64,000 nucleotides of DNA from Symbiodinium natans (Eukaryota; Sar; Dinophyceae; Suessiales; Symbiodiniaceae), in contig CAJNDS010000560.1 in NCBI GenBank assembly GCA_905221605.1, positions 1-64,000 of the forward strand, read 5' to 3'. The position numbers and the translations under genes were made by a program. This document shows, one piece after another, positions 1 through 10,974 of this stretch. The notes under the pieces were generated by a model, which saw only the letters and a list, made by a program, of their open reading frames with translations, did not search any database and had not been told where the DNA came from. Each line of letters opens with the position of its first letter. Position 1 is the stretch's first letter.

Positions 1-3000
1 TCAGCTTCTCCAGGATTTGATAAGTAAGAGTCAAGCAGCAGTTCTGAATATCCAGATCCACGCAATGAGCGTCCAGCACATGTGCTTGAAGTCTTCGAGA
101 CATAGCCTGTGCACTGCCAGCACCACTGTAACGACGAGGCTTCACTGAGTAGATCGGCTCCGCAGGATAGTGATATTTGATCCGCTTGGAGACCAAAGCA
201 GTGGTCCGCAAATCAGAATCTTGTAGTGGAGAAGACAACTCTTGCGACTGCGCATCTTTTGGTCTGTAACGAATTCGCTGAGAAGTTTTCACGCTAGTCG
301 AGGTGTCAATGTCACCTCGAAGAACACGTGTGATGCTGTCTTCGTGAGCCTGAAGCTTTAGCAGCGCATTCCTGTGTGCTTGCAGAGCGTCGCTTCGATC
401 AGCATGCTTTCTGCCCTTTTTACCATCGGAGGTACTGAGACGCTGACAGGCGTTCTTGTGATATGCTTCCAAAACTTCAGCGTTGCGCCTGCGAGTACCA
501 TGCGCGAATGCATAGTTCCGCAACTTCTGAATGTCGTGTTGCTCCTCAAACTCCATTCTGACACTTACTTCGTCAGCCGGAGCCAGCATAGTTTCGAAAC
601 CATGCGCAAACTTCAGGAAAGGTAAAAAAGATCCTGGCTTCACTTTGCTCGTCTTGTGCTTGATGATGCCAGGTCGAAGCACGCACTGCGATTCCACTGA
701 ATCCCACAATGCTTCTTTTGTTTGGTTTGGAATTCCTGCGTTCTTCAAGGTCAGCTTCCTGAACTCGTGATACGTCAGCAACTCCATGCCAGAAGAAAGC
801 ATGGTGTCGAACAGGAATTGTCGTAAATTGTCCCACTCGTTGCCTTTTTCATCTCGTTCCTTTTGGCTTTCAGCATCGGCTTCCAGCACAGCAGCAAGGC
901 CCAGATCCTGCTCCTCTTGCACTTGTCTTTGCCGAATTGGTAGGCTGCAGGCTTGCCTCATGACGTCTTCCGTGAGGTAGTTGTCTTCGCCGTTGCAGTA
1001 ATTTTCGATGAACTGATAGCATTCATCGCGACTGTGAAGACGTTCAAATGCCCATTGCACTCGAAGCCCTGCGATGGAGGCTTGCGAGGTAGCAAGAAAC
1101 TTGTTGAGGCTGGGATCCGCTGCAAAGATGCCGTCCTTCTCATGATCAGGGTAGTTGGCGAGAAACTTCTCGTGTATGAAACGAGCTTTGGCTTTCCACA
1201 CAAAGCCACGTCTGAACATTGAATTGAAATTGGCCGAAGTGACGCCGCCGAAGGTCATCATTCTATTCATTTCGAGTCGCTTCCAGGCGATGATGCGCCA
1301 CATTCGAGTAGTGTAGCCGTATGGCTTGCGGCCCATTATGCCATCTCCAGACATAGTTTTCTTGAAGAGATCAATGTGAAGCTTCTTGCTACTTTCTGGC
1401 GCCTCTTGACCAGTCAAAATAAAGCACTTAGCCAGCGACTCCGCCTGTTTGCGAAGTTCTTCTTCCATGTGCCATACATTCGGGTCGAAGAACACGTGGT
1501 GCTGCTTGTACATCTCCGAAAGATGTAATGAGTACAGACTCTGCCCAACACCGCCTGGAGATATGCCAATGAAACATCTGTCGATGTTTAATCCCCGCTT
1601 CGCCAACGCGAGCGCTGCTTGAAAGCATTGAAAGACATTGAAGTTGCACCAGAATGTCTGTGCGTAAAATCGCTCCAAGCGCTGCATATTGGACTGGAGA
1701 ACAGGATCCAGCAGATTATGTGGAATGTGCACGTAGCAGTTGTTCGTCGGACTTTTTTTAACTGCTTCGATGTAGTGCTCTGAGTCTGGGCGATCATACG
1801 CAAAGCAGACGTCATTGTAGCAATTCGCTGCCTCTCGCTGGTCTTCGGTTTCGCACCATTCAACAAGAAGCGAGAACATGCGCGTCTGCATTAGCTCGAA
1901 TTTCAAAGCGCAACATATCTTCCAAGCTTTGTCCGCCAAGGCATTGGTCCATGACTCATCGCTTGGCTTGTCTTCATCAAAGACAGGTTGCTCATCCGGA
2001 TTCGCGTCGAGACGCGGAGTCGCTTCAACTTTTTTCTTGCTTCTGGCAGCACGACGACAGTTCTCTAGAAATAGAGCTTCACTCGCAAAGTTCTGAGAGT
2101 CGCTCACGATCGCAGTCGCGATGGCTTGATTATCCCTGCGCACATCGTCTTTCATTCGTCTGTAGATTCCTTCCAACTCAGTGAAGAAATTCGAGATCCG
2201 ATGAAGCACAGCCTCAGGAGGAATTCCTCCGAACGTCACGAAAGAGCCGTCGTCGTTGTAAATATACAAGAAACCCTTGTGAACTCTAACGTGTCTTCCA
2301 CCCTCCACAAGCCACAAAAATGTGGCAGCATCTGCCAGTGTGATCTTGTCCGCAATATTCTTTTCAGAAATGTAAGCGGCCACCATCATAAGCCGCATAA
2401 GGTCTTCGGACATTGTAGGAAAAGCCTGCCTGAGCTGAAAGAGCGATTGATCGGTCTTCTTGAGAATCTCCTCACTGTTGTGTTTCAAATCGGGCGTCAC
2501 GTGGTTCAACTCGGACGCTATGCAGTGTTTTGACTTCTCAAACATAGATTGGAACTGAGCCGATGATTTATCGGCTCCTGCCATGAGTCTTCTTTTCTTA
2601 GCAGCCTGTGGCACCTCGTCAGCGTCATTCTCCATAAGAATACGCATAGCCGAATTAAACTCATCAACAAAGGGATCGTCTTCATTTGCTGCAGTCCCAG
2701 ACAAGCGAACTTGAAAAGGTTCAGTAGGCGGAATCGCAGCATCGGCACATGATTCCGCTGCTTTGGCGAGCAACTGTTGTCTTCTGATGTCCATAAGCTG
2801 CGAGACAGATGCTTGAAGATCTGGAACTTCGTCGACGAAGCCATCTGGAAGATAGTTGGGATGCACGCAGACAACTACCATCTTGATAATTTTTACGTCG
2901 TAGTACTTCTCCAAGATCCAGCGATATATGTTTAATTGGAGCCGATAATGGTGTCCTTGACAGTCCGGCAAGTCTTGCAGCGGCACTTTCATGTTTTTGC

Positions 3001-4028
3001 CGTAACTGTTGAACTTATCCTTCAACTTCTCGCTGCGTTTCCAGTCCAGTAGAATGAATTCGCTGGAATCTTTGATCTTCAGAACGACGTCGATTGATCC
3101 AGCTAGGTCCTCCTCCGGGGCATGAACACACCATTCGGTTCGAAATACTTCGACATTGCCCATCTTTTGAAGTGCGCGGATAGCAGCATTAAGTTCACCC
3201 TCCATGCAGCCAGAACAAATCTGATAGCCATTCAGTAAGTGTTCAAGCATTGCATGCATCCACGTGCCGCAGTTCGCTGCGCTTTCCCTTTTGAGATTCC
3301 AGATATCAGTAATCTCGTTATCGTGAAGCACGAGTTGCGACATGATGTCGTCCCACGTGTTCAGCTCCGCACGGCTTGCAACGAACAATTCGCAAATCTT
3401 GCTGAGGTCTGGCGGAGTTTTCTTGAGCTCTTCTACGAGATCTGCCTGGTAGAAGAAGTCCATGCCGATTAGCATGGCGCCAATAAGTTTGAAGTCTGCA
3501 TCGGGCGCAACATATTCCTTTCGAGGCCAATTTCGACCAGACTTCATTTTTTGTAAAGCAAGTGTAGCGTCGAACTCTTCGGAAAACTCGTGAATCAGGG
3601 CGGTAACCTCGACGAAAAAACTTAGAAACGCTAAGAGGTTGCCTTATGGCAACTCTTACTCTGTATATATTTCACTACGCGTGTGGCAAGATGCAAGCCA
3701 GCCAGGTAGCGCTGCATCCGACGACTACGTCATTGTAGAAGTACTTGTGTCCCTCTGACTCAAAGCGCAAGAATTCATCGGTGGGAAAGTGATTCAGTCT
3801 GGCCAGATCTGTACATGCACTCAACGACGCCGTCGATGCGGTCTCCGGCTGAGACGGCATTTGAAAAATCGGAGGTATGGGGTCGCGACGAAGAACAGCG
3901 CCCACAATTGAATCGAGTGGGTGAGTCCAGCCTCCTTCGCGCAGGACTGCCTATGTTTCTATATTACACTTTCAGAAAATGATAAAGACAACTCGCAGTC
4001 CTGCCGCAGAAACATCAGTAACGTCCAT
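1..4028 (-). CDS. PD-(D/E)XK nuclease - SF3/D5-like helicase protein, three exons, 3' part outside window
   Basis: I read exons 4028-3993, 3950-3711 and 3607-<1, all phase 0, giving 1294 visible residues. The ATG at 4028 lies in GCCATGG. Exon 3 is open for 1202 codons to the window edge. An EGHKYF segment near residue 160 precedes a nuclease core: Asp265 in SIDVVL, then the D-x-K motif Asp280-Trp-Lys282, then a Q...Y helix (QGHHYRLQLNIYRW). Around residues 772-782 is a P-loop-like GISPGGVGQS, with Gln where Lys is usual. Around residue 845 follow SGDGIMGRKPYGY and GWKRLEMN, resembling the C-terminal part of D5/P4-type SF3 helicases. A DLDIQN motif lies near residue 1269. Such architecture suits DNA replication or mobility; that role is inference. 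The Lys to Gln change questions ATPase activity. The end of the protein is unseen. Confidence 0.8.
3608..3710 (-). other. Intron 2 of the nuclease-helicase gene (103 nt, GC-AG) with internal hairpin
   Basis: Exon 2 ends in codon AGC followed by GC, and exon 3 starts after GAG with GTTACC. The junction gives GCSVTALIHEF, which reads well as one protein, while each exon alone runs into stops. The intron holds a hairpin on + strand 3632-3658 with arms TAAGAGGTTGCC and GGCAACTCTTA, one bulged G and a TTAT loop. Non-GT donors and inverted repeats inside introns are described for dinoflagellate introner elements. Confidence 0.65.
3951..3992 (-). other. Intron 1 of the nuclease-helicase gene (42 nt, GT-AG)
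   Basis: On the minus strand exon 1 ends CTGCGA, followed by GTTGTC; the intron closes with ACATAG before GCAGTC. It joins phase 0 to phase 0. GCAGGACTGC on the exon 1 side and GCAGTCCTGC on the exon 2 side are perfect 10-bp inverted repeats around the intron. At 42 nt it is very short, so splicing should be confirmed with RNA. Confidence 0.6.
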
Positions 4029-4334
4029 GGCTTCTTCGTCTGATTCTTGACCGTCCTAAGCAAATGGTTAGGTTTGATTCAGGCGTGCGTTTACATAATT
4101 GCGTAGTCGCATTTGAACGAATGTAAACAACATTATGTCTTTATGAAGGTAACAGGACCTACTCTCATTTGCAACCAGGCACTGATCCACCCAGACCGTC
4201 AAGATCGTCTGCAAATTTGTCGGTTTGATCCTCGACACGGTCGCGCGGACGCAATGACTTTGACCGCTAGGGAAACGATGAACACACAAAAGCGAACGCA
4301 ATCTATACAGCTGCGCTCAAGTAGCAAAAGTGCA
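4029..4334. other. Gap between the nuclease-helicase and F-box genes
   Basis: No gene seen. It would contain the 5' flank of the nuclease-helicase gene and the 3' flank of the F-box frame. No TATA box or terminator stands out, and short frames on both strands do not look coding. Confidence 0.5.
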
Positions 4335-7235
4335 TCAGAACTTATACATTCTGCAGTGCCAAGTCGCGATTGATTGAGACGCTGCGACTTTCTGGAGTAC
4401 TCTGGCTGCGTGTTCACAGCGAGCTTCTGCCAGCGATACGTGGATCTCCAGAGCACAACGCAAAGCCACTCGTCTCCACTCTTCTGAGGAAGAAAATGAA
4501 GTCGGGTGAGGACAATGCAAGAAAGTGTCGCCGAGATCTGGCCTCAAGCGGCGAGCCTGATCGTAAATGAAATGGTATAACACGACGTCTTGGCCTTGGT
4601 GCAGCAAGTCCAATATGATTCTGGCTCTGTGGAGAACTTGTTCCCACTGCCGCTTAGCCATACTGATTTTCTCATCCGGATCAGGCAGCAAGTAGAGTGC
4701 CTCAGGCATGTTGTTCCAAACATCAGCGTGCTTGCGCAGGATCTTGTTTATGACGCCATGGAACTTGCAATCAGATTGGAGATGCCATTGCATTTTTTTA
4801 TAGTATGTGCCTGCGTGCACGTAGGGAGACTTGTCAGACTCAAGCTTCGCCGCAGCAGAAACTGTGACTGACAAGTAGTCGCTACTGCCCCCGAGAGCAT
4901 CCTGAAGTTGAGCAGGACAGAAAGGGCATAATTGGTCTGGGTGATGTAGCACATGCCTGTGGCACATCCATGTCGAACACGTCGGGCAGACTCTCCAACG
5001 TGTTGCAGTGATGCATCTCGTCTGCGCGCAGATGCTGCACTTCACTGTCGCAGTGTGAGATAAAGGAGATGGCTTAGACCTGAAGCTTGGCTGGAAATCG
5101 TCTGCGTGTGTTCGCCTGTACAGCCACACGAACACTTCTGCTAAGGGAGGCGCCATCTCGATGCCGTTGGCGCTTGTGGTAATTCTAGTCACCCCGACGT
5201 TATCGAGTGAGACTTCAAAGCAATGGCTGCTCCACTCGAGCGCGAAGTTGTGGACGGTGTCTGCTCGGATCTGATGCCGTTCTCTGCCGTAATGAGGACG
5301 AGGCATTTCGCCGTTCAAGCCATAGGACCAAGTTGTGTTGCTTCTGAATAGATTGTCTATACGACAATATGATTTCTTGATTCCTCGCCATTCCTTAACG
5401 CCCATGTAAATGCCACAAGTAGATGCAGGGAGGATGAGGTCGAACGTTGCTCTTCCCATCATCGGACCTATGGAGTGGAAGCCCAGAATGTCCGTTCCGA
5501 CGTTGCCAGGCAAGCGCATACGCTGCACTGGCATGGAAACATAGATGTTTTGCGGCATGGTTGAGAACAAACAAAGTTGCCTGCATCTCACACTTGCCGC
5601 GCTTGCGATGTTGCAAATAGGTAGGATCGAGTTGATTACAGAGCGATCATGGAACTCGTCCCCCTCTAAGTACAAGACTCTGTTCTGCCAACGACTAGAG
5701 TCTCGCACGGCCTCCTTCAGTGCTCGGCAGGTGGAAGCCAGTGTCCTGAGATGAGCTGGCGAAAAATGAAACAGGGTTATATCTCTGACAACATCCAGAG
5801 GAAGACTGCCTCCGATGCCGTCGAAGTCGTCTGCGTCCCAGCGCTTGTTATCATGTGTATTTCCTGCCAGCACAGCAGCTGTACTCGCATCATCTTGTTC
5901 ATGAACTTGTTTTTGTTGGGCTTGCAGACCGCACGCCAGTCTCATGAGATCTGCGGCAAGGCAGCTATCGTCGGAGCCGTTCTCGATGCAGTGATAGCAT
6001 TCGTCACGGCAATGAACACGTTCAAGCGCCAGCTGTCTGCACAGCCTTGCGTTGGCAGCCTCTGACGTCGCGAGAAATTTGCGGAGCGCGGGTTCACTGC
6101 TGTCTTTCTCATGATGCTTCACAGTGTAATCTGTTGCGACGCACTCCGTGCTGCCGCCCATAGCATCCTCTTCATCTACACACGGGTCGCCCGACATGCT
6201 TTGTTTTCTGCTGAAGCCGGAGACAATTGCTGCTTCCTGCCAGATGGGCTTCCCGACACTAGAGCCTGGCAGTAGTTCGAAATTCACGAAGTCGTTACCG
6301 AAAGCATGTAGCGTGCCCAGGTACAAACTAATAAGGGCAGGATGGATGCACATTGGAATCTGAATTTCATACTGTGTTTTTGAAGACACACTTGGTCGGA
6401 TTAGATGCGACACATCACCGCATGTATCGGCGCAATGCTGCCCCAGCGTTCCTTGTTTCGCCAGGCCGATGTACTTCTTGCAATCAACATCCGAAACTCT
6501 GCGGCCGCAAGCGTAACAAAGTTGTCGCCGTCTGCACATGGCAGCTTTCACAATTGTATGCTCGCTCTGGAACCAGCGGACGAACATGTCTTCCGTTTCT
6601 GGCCAGGCGAACGCAGATCCTGCCAATGGTGGAAGTGCTATCTGCGTTGAGCGGCGTTCACTTGTCAGTCGTACATGACAGCCAACTGGCAGCCAGGATA
6701 TATCATCGCTTTCTTGAAGACAACATTCACCAACTTCAAGGCGGTATCTGTTTCCGCGCGTTTTCAGAAATCCGAAAGCAATGTCGAGATACGACCAGAC
6801 GCCGTCCCAACTGGGATAAGGTAAGAAAGGAATGATTACTGCTTGCTCGATTCCGGCGTCGCCTAACTCAAATAAACAGAATGAGATGCGTGTAGTTCCC
6901 AGCAGGTAGAAAGGCACCGCCATAAACATGAGGGTGCGCACTTCTTTGTCGAATAAGATTACAGGCAAAGCTCGACAGCCAGGTCTGTTGATGTTGTATG
7001 CCCGCGCGACTACGTCAAAGGGAACCTCGCCAGGCGAAATCCCAATAAGTGTACTTCGTCGTTGTCCGAAGAAAAAAATTCTGCATCGTCGATTTGTGGA
7101 GGAGATCTCGTGTATCGCAGGCACGCAATCCTGCGAATACTCTGAAGCGCCTCCTTTGCCATCTTGCTCCTGACGCCGATTCCATCGCCTGCAAACGACG
7201 AAAAAGGTGCACACGTATTGTAAGCTGCGTGTCAC
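4335..7235 (-). CDS. F-box / zinc-finger protein carrying a segment of the nuclease-helicase gene
   Basis: An uninterrupted 966-codon frame. The first codon is GTG, so the true start is either the ATG at 6929 or an upstream exon; another frame opening ATGGCAAAGGAG near 7163 looks like a candidate first exon. Residues are numbered from 7235. A Cys cluster lies at 234-271 (CYACGRR). Residues 374-458 align clearly with the neighbouring nuclease-helicase protein, sharing KFLATS, ER-H-RDECY, IEN and AVL. Residues 477-525 look like an F-box (LPLDVVRDITLFHFSPAHLR). Residues 560-710 are weakly SPRY-like. Residues 733-773 form a RING or B-box-like cluster (CSIC, CPTC, CHRHVLHH, CPFC). F-box proteins usually recruit substrates to SCF ubiquitin ligases; that role here is inference. 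Confidence 0.7.
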   Translation of the reverse strand: MTRSLQYVCTFFVVCRRWNRRQEQDGKGGASEYSQDCVPAIHEISSTNRRCRIFFFGQRRSTLIGISPGEVPFDVVARAYNINRPGCRALPVILFDKEVRTLMFMAVPFYLLGTTRISFCLFELGDAGIEQAVIIPFLPYPSWDGVWSYLDIAFGFLKTRGNRYRLEVGECCLQESDDISWLPVGCHVRLTSERRSTQIALPPLAGSAFAWPETEDMFVRWFQSEHTIVKAAMCRRRQLCYACGRRVSDVDCKKYIGLAKQGTLGQHCADTCGDVSHLIRPSVSSKTQYEIQIPMCIHPALISLYLGTLHAFGNDFVNFELLPGSSVGKPIWQEAAIVSGFSRKQSMSGDPCVDEEDAMGGSTECVATDYTVKHHEKDSSEPALRKFLATSEAANARLCRQLALERVHCRDECYHCIENGSDDSCLAADLMRLACGLQAQQKQVHEQDDASTAAVLAGNTHDNKRWDADDFDGIGGSLPLDVVRDITLFHFSPAHLRTLASTCRALKEAVRDSSRWQNRVLYLEGDEFHDRSVINSILPICNIASAASVRCRQLCLFSTMPQNIYVSMPVQRMRLPGNVGTDILGFHSIGPMMGRATFDLILPASTCGIYMGVKEWRGIKKSYCRIDNLFRSNTTWSYGLNGEMPRPHYGRERHQIRADTVHNFALEWSSHCFEVSLDNVGVTRITTSANGIEMAPPLAEVFVWLYRRTHADDFQPSFRSKPSPLSHTATVKCSICAQTRCITATRWRVCPTCSTWMCHRHVLHHPDQLCPFCPAQLQDALGGSSDYLSVTVSAAAKLESDKSPYVHAGTYYKKMQWHLQSDCKFHGVINKILRKHADVWNNMPEALYLLPDPDEKISMAKRQWEQVLHRARIILDLLHQGQDVVLYHFIYDQARRLRPDLGDTFLHCPHPTSFSSSEEWRRVALRCALEIHVSLAEARCEHAARVLQKVAASQSIATWHCRMYKF
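5862..6116 (-). repeat. Shared ~85-residue module, copy in the F-box gene (partner 875-1147)
   Basis: Protein from 5862-6116 and from 875-1147 aligns nearly end to end, with common blocks HEKD, KFLATS, RDECY and IEN, and the DNA is visibly related too (TGATAGCATTC occurs in both). In the helicase gene the segment follows the helicase core; in the F-box gene it sits just before the F-box. Exon capture or duplication after fusion would explain it. Confidence 0.85.
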
Positions 7236-7735
7236 TTGTTTACCAATGTTTCAGTATTCTTTTATGATGTCATTAGTTGTAAACGTGTGAGGCATTGAGT
7301 TCAATATTTCTGCTGAGATTCGGTGCTTTGGTTATAGGCTGGAAGTCGGCCGCGGCATCACCTTTCTCGCACCTGCAGGGTTCGACATGTGTTTGCATTC
7401 TCAGATGATGCTGCGCAATACATAAACAAACATCTTTGTGTAGTAATTGTCACGTGTGACCTTGCATCAGAAGATGTTGACGACGTTGCTACATAGCTGC
7501 TGGAAGTCCTCGCAAGCGCAGATTCTTAAATGCATATTCGCAATGCTGGTTTTGTTAATCAAGTTATGCTACTGAATTCGTAGCTGCACAAAACTGCAGG
7601 CAGTCCGTGGCGAAGCCTGCAAAGATGTGAGCGGTGTTGCCTTGCGTCGAGACCACCTCACAGAATTTAAGACATTGATTGCGTGATGAATGAATTGAAC
7701 CACTGTGCGCAATGTCAAGTGCGTATTGGGTTTTA
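7236..7735. other. No gene seen
   Basis: Moderate-GC sequence upstream of the F-box frame. Only short unconvincing frames. It may contain 5' exons of the F-box gene that cannot be placed by eye. Confidence 0.4.
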
Positions 7736-8335
7736 CTACCGAAAAGTAAGCCTTCTGGACGACATCGTAGTCAAAATATCTTCGAAGTCCCGCAGCATCG
7801 CCCATGAATCTTTAATAGTATCCGACCAAAAAGCTGTTTTCAGTGAAGGGCAGTACAGCATTGCGCCGGGAAAGCCGCGTGGAAACCCCAATTGTCTGAG
7901 GATCGGATGTTGAGGATGTAGCTCCCACGCTCCATGTCGATCACGTAAATAACCAATGTTGCAATCGCTGATTGAGTTCAGCGTTGGTCGAGGAGTGCGT
8001 TGGCTTCTACGAAAAACAGCCCATTCATCTTTTAATCTCCACTCCAAATGTGAACCAGAGTGGAAAGGCTCGAAGTTGCTTGGAATTTTGTATGAAGAAG
8101 GCTGCGCCTGAAGCGTAATTCCAACCAGATTTACAAGTGCAGATGGGCTGCTCATTCCGACAGCTGCAGACACTCGCAGAATACTATTTACTGCCTTGGA
8201 CTCCAAATTTCTGGATGCTGTAGATGTTTGGCTAGAAGCCGAAGTTGCCTTCACAAATGCAAGCATATTCACGCAAATTACAGACACCTGAAGTAACTTT
8301 GCCTGTGTGCAAGCATTTGCAATATGCTCAAGCAC
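7736..8335 (-). CDS. Possible exon or gene remnant, 199-codon frame
   Basis: The C-terminal half (HPQHPILRQLGFPRGF, then LKTAFWSDTIKDSW and LRDFEDILTTM) has coding-like composition. The N-terminal part derives from a local direct duplication (8262-8600), so only part may be genuine. No family recognised. It lies on the same strand as the two large genes and the remnants at 9.3-10 kb, and could be one exon of a decayed or multi-exon gene. Confidence 0.35.
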   Translation of the reverse strand: MLEHIANACTQAKLLQVSVICVNMLAFVKATSASSQTSTASRNLESKAVNSILRVSAAVGMSSPSALVNLVGITLQAQPSSYKIPSNFEPFHSGSHLEWRLKDEWAVFRRSQRTPRPTLNSISDCNIGYLRDRHGAWELHPQHPILRQLGFPRGFPGAMLYCPSLKTAFWSDTIKDSWAMLRDFEDILTTMSSRRLTFR

Positions 8336-8600
8336 GCAGCCTTTGCACTGGATGTTCTTGATGAATGTGACGTTGAAGACGTAGCCGAGTCTGCCTGTTT
8401 AGTCATAAAAGAATAGACCCAAGCACGCTTTTAACACGAGCAAGCTAATTCTTGCGACATATGATTAATTGATGTTCACTTGCCTGCATGAAAGCAATTG
8501 CAATGGGCTTAAGCATGCAGCCTTTGCACTGGATGTTCTTGACGATCTCGACGTTGGAGATACAGTTGGGTTTGCCTGTTGACTTATTTAAAAACATAAA
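8262..8600. repeat. Diverged direct duplication, period ~190 bp
   Basis: CAGCCTTTGCACTGGATG occurs at 8338 and again at 8519, in matching context: a GCAAG or GAAAGCA-rich left flank, then TTCTTGA(T/C)GA, ACGTTG(A/G)AGA and GCCTGTT to the right. Point differences and small gaps show it is old. Confidence 0.75.
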
Positions 8601-9285
8601 CACGTACGTTTCGCACCTGTGAATTTGTCACACGCGAAGCGCTGCGCTGTACTCAATACATGATGTTTCTTGATCACCGTCACAGAAGCAAAATCATAAG
8701 CCTTCATCGTCGAGCTGCTAGACGAGGTCGAGGCCTGTCAATAATTTCGCACGTAATGAAACTGATGATCTACTGATGAATATATGCAATGCGCAAGGCC
8801 TTACTGTCTTGTCTTGTACTGCAGAAAGCCTGACAATTTTTTGAATGTGCCATAATGACTTGAAGTCACTGCGCTTGCTAAATGACGCCTCTAGCATGCC
8901 CGGAATCTCCAAGATCACATCTTGAAGTGTCTTTGTTCTTGGACTCGGCACATCTCCGCCGTGTACCACCAAGTCTCTGCGCAAAGCTTTTTTCATCCAA
9001 GGCCTACGAAGATTGCCGTGAGAAAACACCACACGAGTTTACGAGCATGCACGCCAATATGTTCTGGTTTCTTAGGCTCGGACTCGAGACCAGAGCCCTT
9101 AGAATCCTCAGCAATGTCTAGGATGTCCACAGAAGATCCGGCCTGACGTATCAGAGTGCCTTAAAAGAAAATACGAACTACACCACTGAATAGCGCCTGC
9201 AAGCGGTAGATTTTGTACGCTTGCTTGGGATTCAAGTAGACGACTCTCGTAGATGGACATCTCCACCAGGTAGCCTGACGTAATC
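8601..9285. other. No convincing gene
   Basis: Short frames on both strands (up to 104 codons), none with recognisable domains. Probably intronic or decayed sequence related to the remnants on either side. Confidence 0.4.
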
Positions 9286-9695
9286 TCAGCATGCAGTGTT
9301 ATCAACTAGAGTAACTAGAGATAATACGCAAAGTGCCTCCATGGTTGAGAGATGTGCTCGCTCCCATAAATGTCGCTGCTTGGTGAAGTTGATTTCGCAG
9401 CCATTCTCGTCAACGCGAATAGCTACGAAGTGATTGTCAGCCAAAAGGATGTATTCGCCGAAAGATGATAGGCTCTTTGTAGGCACCGGTGTCAGGTGCT
9501 TCCTCAGTTTGCTTGCTCGTGCAGTTATAGCGAATGAACACATTGCATTACAAGTTCTGCTGAGTGTCTCGAATGAAAGCAGCATTTCGTTGCCATTCCT
9601 GAGTGCCCAGAAAGGTCCGTCGCAGCTGTAAGGGACCTTTACGCCGTGTGATCGGAAGGCGTCGATGAGGCAAACTTCAGCGAACTTCTCCTGAC
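9286..9695 (-). CDS. Probable exon with a DGPFW motif, unknown family
   Basis: From a possible acceptor (CACAG before GTCAGGAG) at 9695 the frame is open to the stop at 9286. It contains FRSHGVKVPYSCDGPFW, then GNEMLLSF, GEYILLADNHFVAIRVD and INFTKQRHLW. A diverged copy of the first part lies about 360 bp upstream in the gene direction. The composition looks protein-coding, but I do not recognise the family and cannot place the flanking exons. Confidence 0.45.
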
Positions 9696-9884
9696 CTGTG
9701 CATGAAGCATTGCTTACTTGATGAGCTGACTATAAGCATTTGTAATTATTCAAAAGTTACGAGTCCAAATGCAAGCCGTTAAGGCGCTATGTGTTTTCTG
9801 ACTTCTTGCGCTTTACTTCCCCTGCAGCATTATCTGCTTTGTATACCATAGTGTCAACATTCTGAATTGCTTTATTTAATGCTC

Positions 9885-10022
9885 GCAGTGACCTGGCTGT
9901 TTGGCCCAGAAGTGTGTGCAGAACGAAATAAGAGATGTGTCGTTGTTGGCTGCGCTCCAGAATGGGCCGTCGCGGCTGTACGTCACCTTGAAGCCGGTGC
10001 ATTGGACAATTTCGAGCAGGTC
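9885..10022 (-). pseudogene. Second copy of the DGPFW exon, decayed or alternative
   Basis: The minus strand encodes DLLEIVQCTGFKVTYSRDGP followed by FWSA and NNDTSLISF, paralogous to the exon ending at 9286. A stop follows after about 46 codons and no clear splice sites are seen. It is either an internally duplicated exon or a relic. Confidence 0.4.
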
Positions 10023-10974
10023 ACGATGACCTCACGATATCATACATTGATCTCGACAAACTTGCGTGCTTTCAGTGACATGTTGTCTTGCCACAGTCTC
10101 GGCAGAAGAACACGCGCTCGTACCTTTGACTGCTATATTATTTTTCTGAGCATGGAATATATCCAAGATGCTGGTGGAGCCTGAGGGCTTGCGTGTGCTT
10201 CGCTCGCGGCAAATTGATCGAAAGTTTCGACCTCAGAGAAACATGAGCGCAAACTATTCGGAATTAACTGTGCCAAAACTTATAAGTACACGTGCGCCTC
10301 TCCGACCGAAGCCTCTGTACCAAGCAGGTCTGGTGATCGACTTCCAGCAAATTGAATCCTTCTGTAACAACAATTCGCTCGAACATAAGGCAGCCGTCAC
10401 TCAGTTACGTCCTGCGTAGTCGCGTGGCGACGTGTACTGCAAAGTCGACTAAATATGTTCTTCGCGATCACATCGCCGACGTTGTCAATGCACTTCTTCA
10501 TGCAGAAGCCAGCGGCGATCCCTTGTGAAACATATGCAGAATACGCAGCATGTTCTAGAGTTGATCCATTACGTCTAGAGGCAGGCGGGCTCGGTCGACT
10601 TCAGGAGAGACATGTCGGCCTGAATGAACGGCATGTCGCTGAACCTTTTCGGCAGACTCACAAACAATGTAGCACCGCGCATCTTCAGGAGTTAGCATTT
10701 GTAATCTGAAACTGAAGCACGGACGCCAGCGAGGCTGCGAACCTGCTGAAGGGAGTGATGCAGGCATAAGTATAGCAATGCTTCGGTTTGCATTCTAACT
10801 GCATCGCAACTCAGCGGTGAACTCAATTTGGATGAGCTTGTCAACGTGCGTAGACGTTGCAACAGCGTCAGCCGAAGAAGAACACAAGGGTTCAATAATC
10901 ATCTTCCTAGTTCAGAAAGTGCAGATCTTTTGAAGAGGCGCATGTCAAATGACTTTCTTACATGAATAGATAGT

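Noticed and set aside
3632-3658. Hairpin interpreted as a bacterial-type terminator
   Set aside because: It lies inside a reconstructed eukaryotic intron and has no proper U-tract in the transcribed direction.
7015-7050. Second P-loop-like string (IGISPGE) at the start of the F-box frame, similar to the helicase P-loop
   Set aside because: This part of the frame lies upstream of any ATG and another frame looks more coding there. The match is eight residues long with no supporting context.
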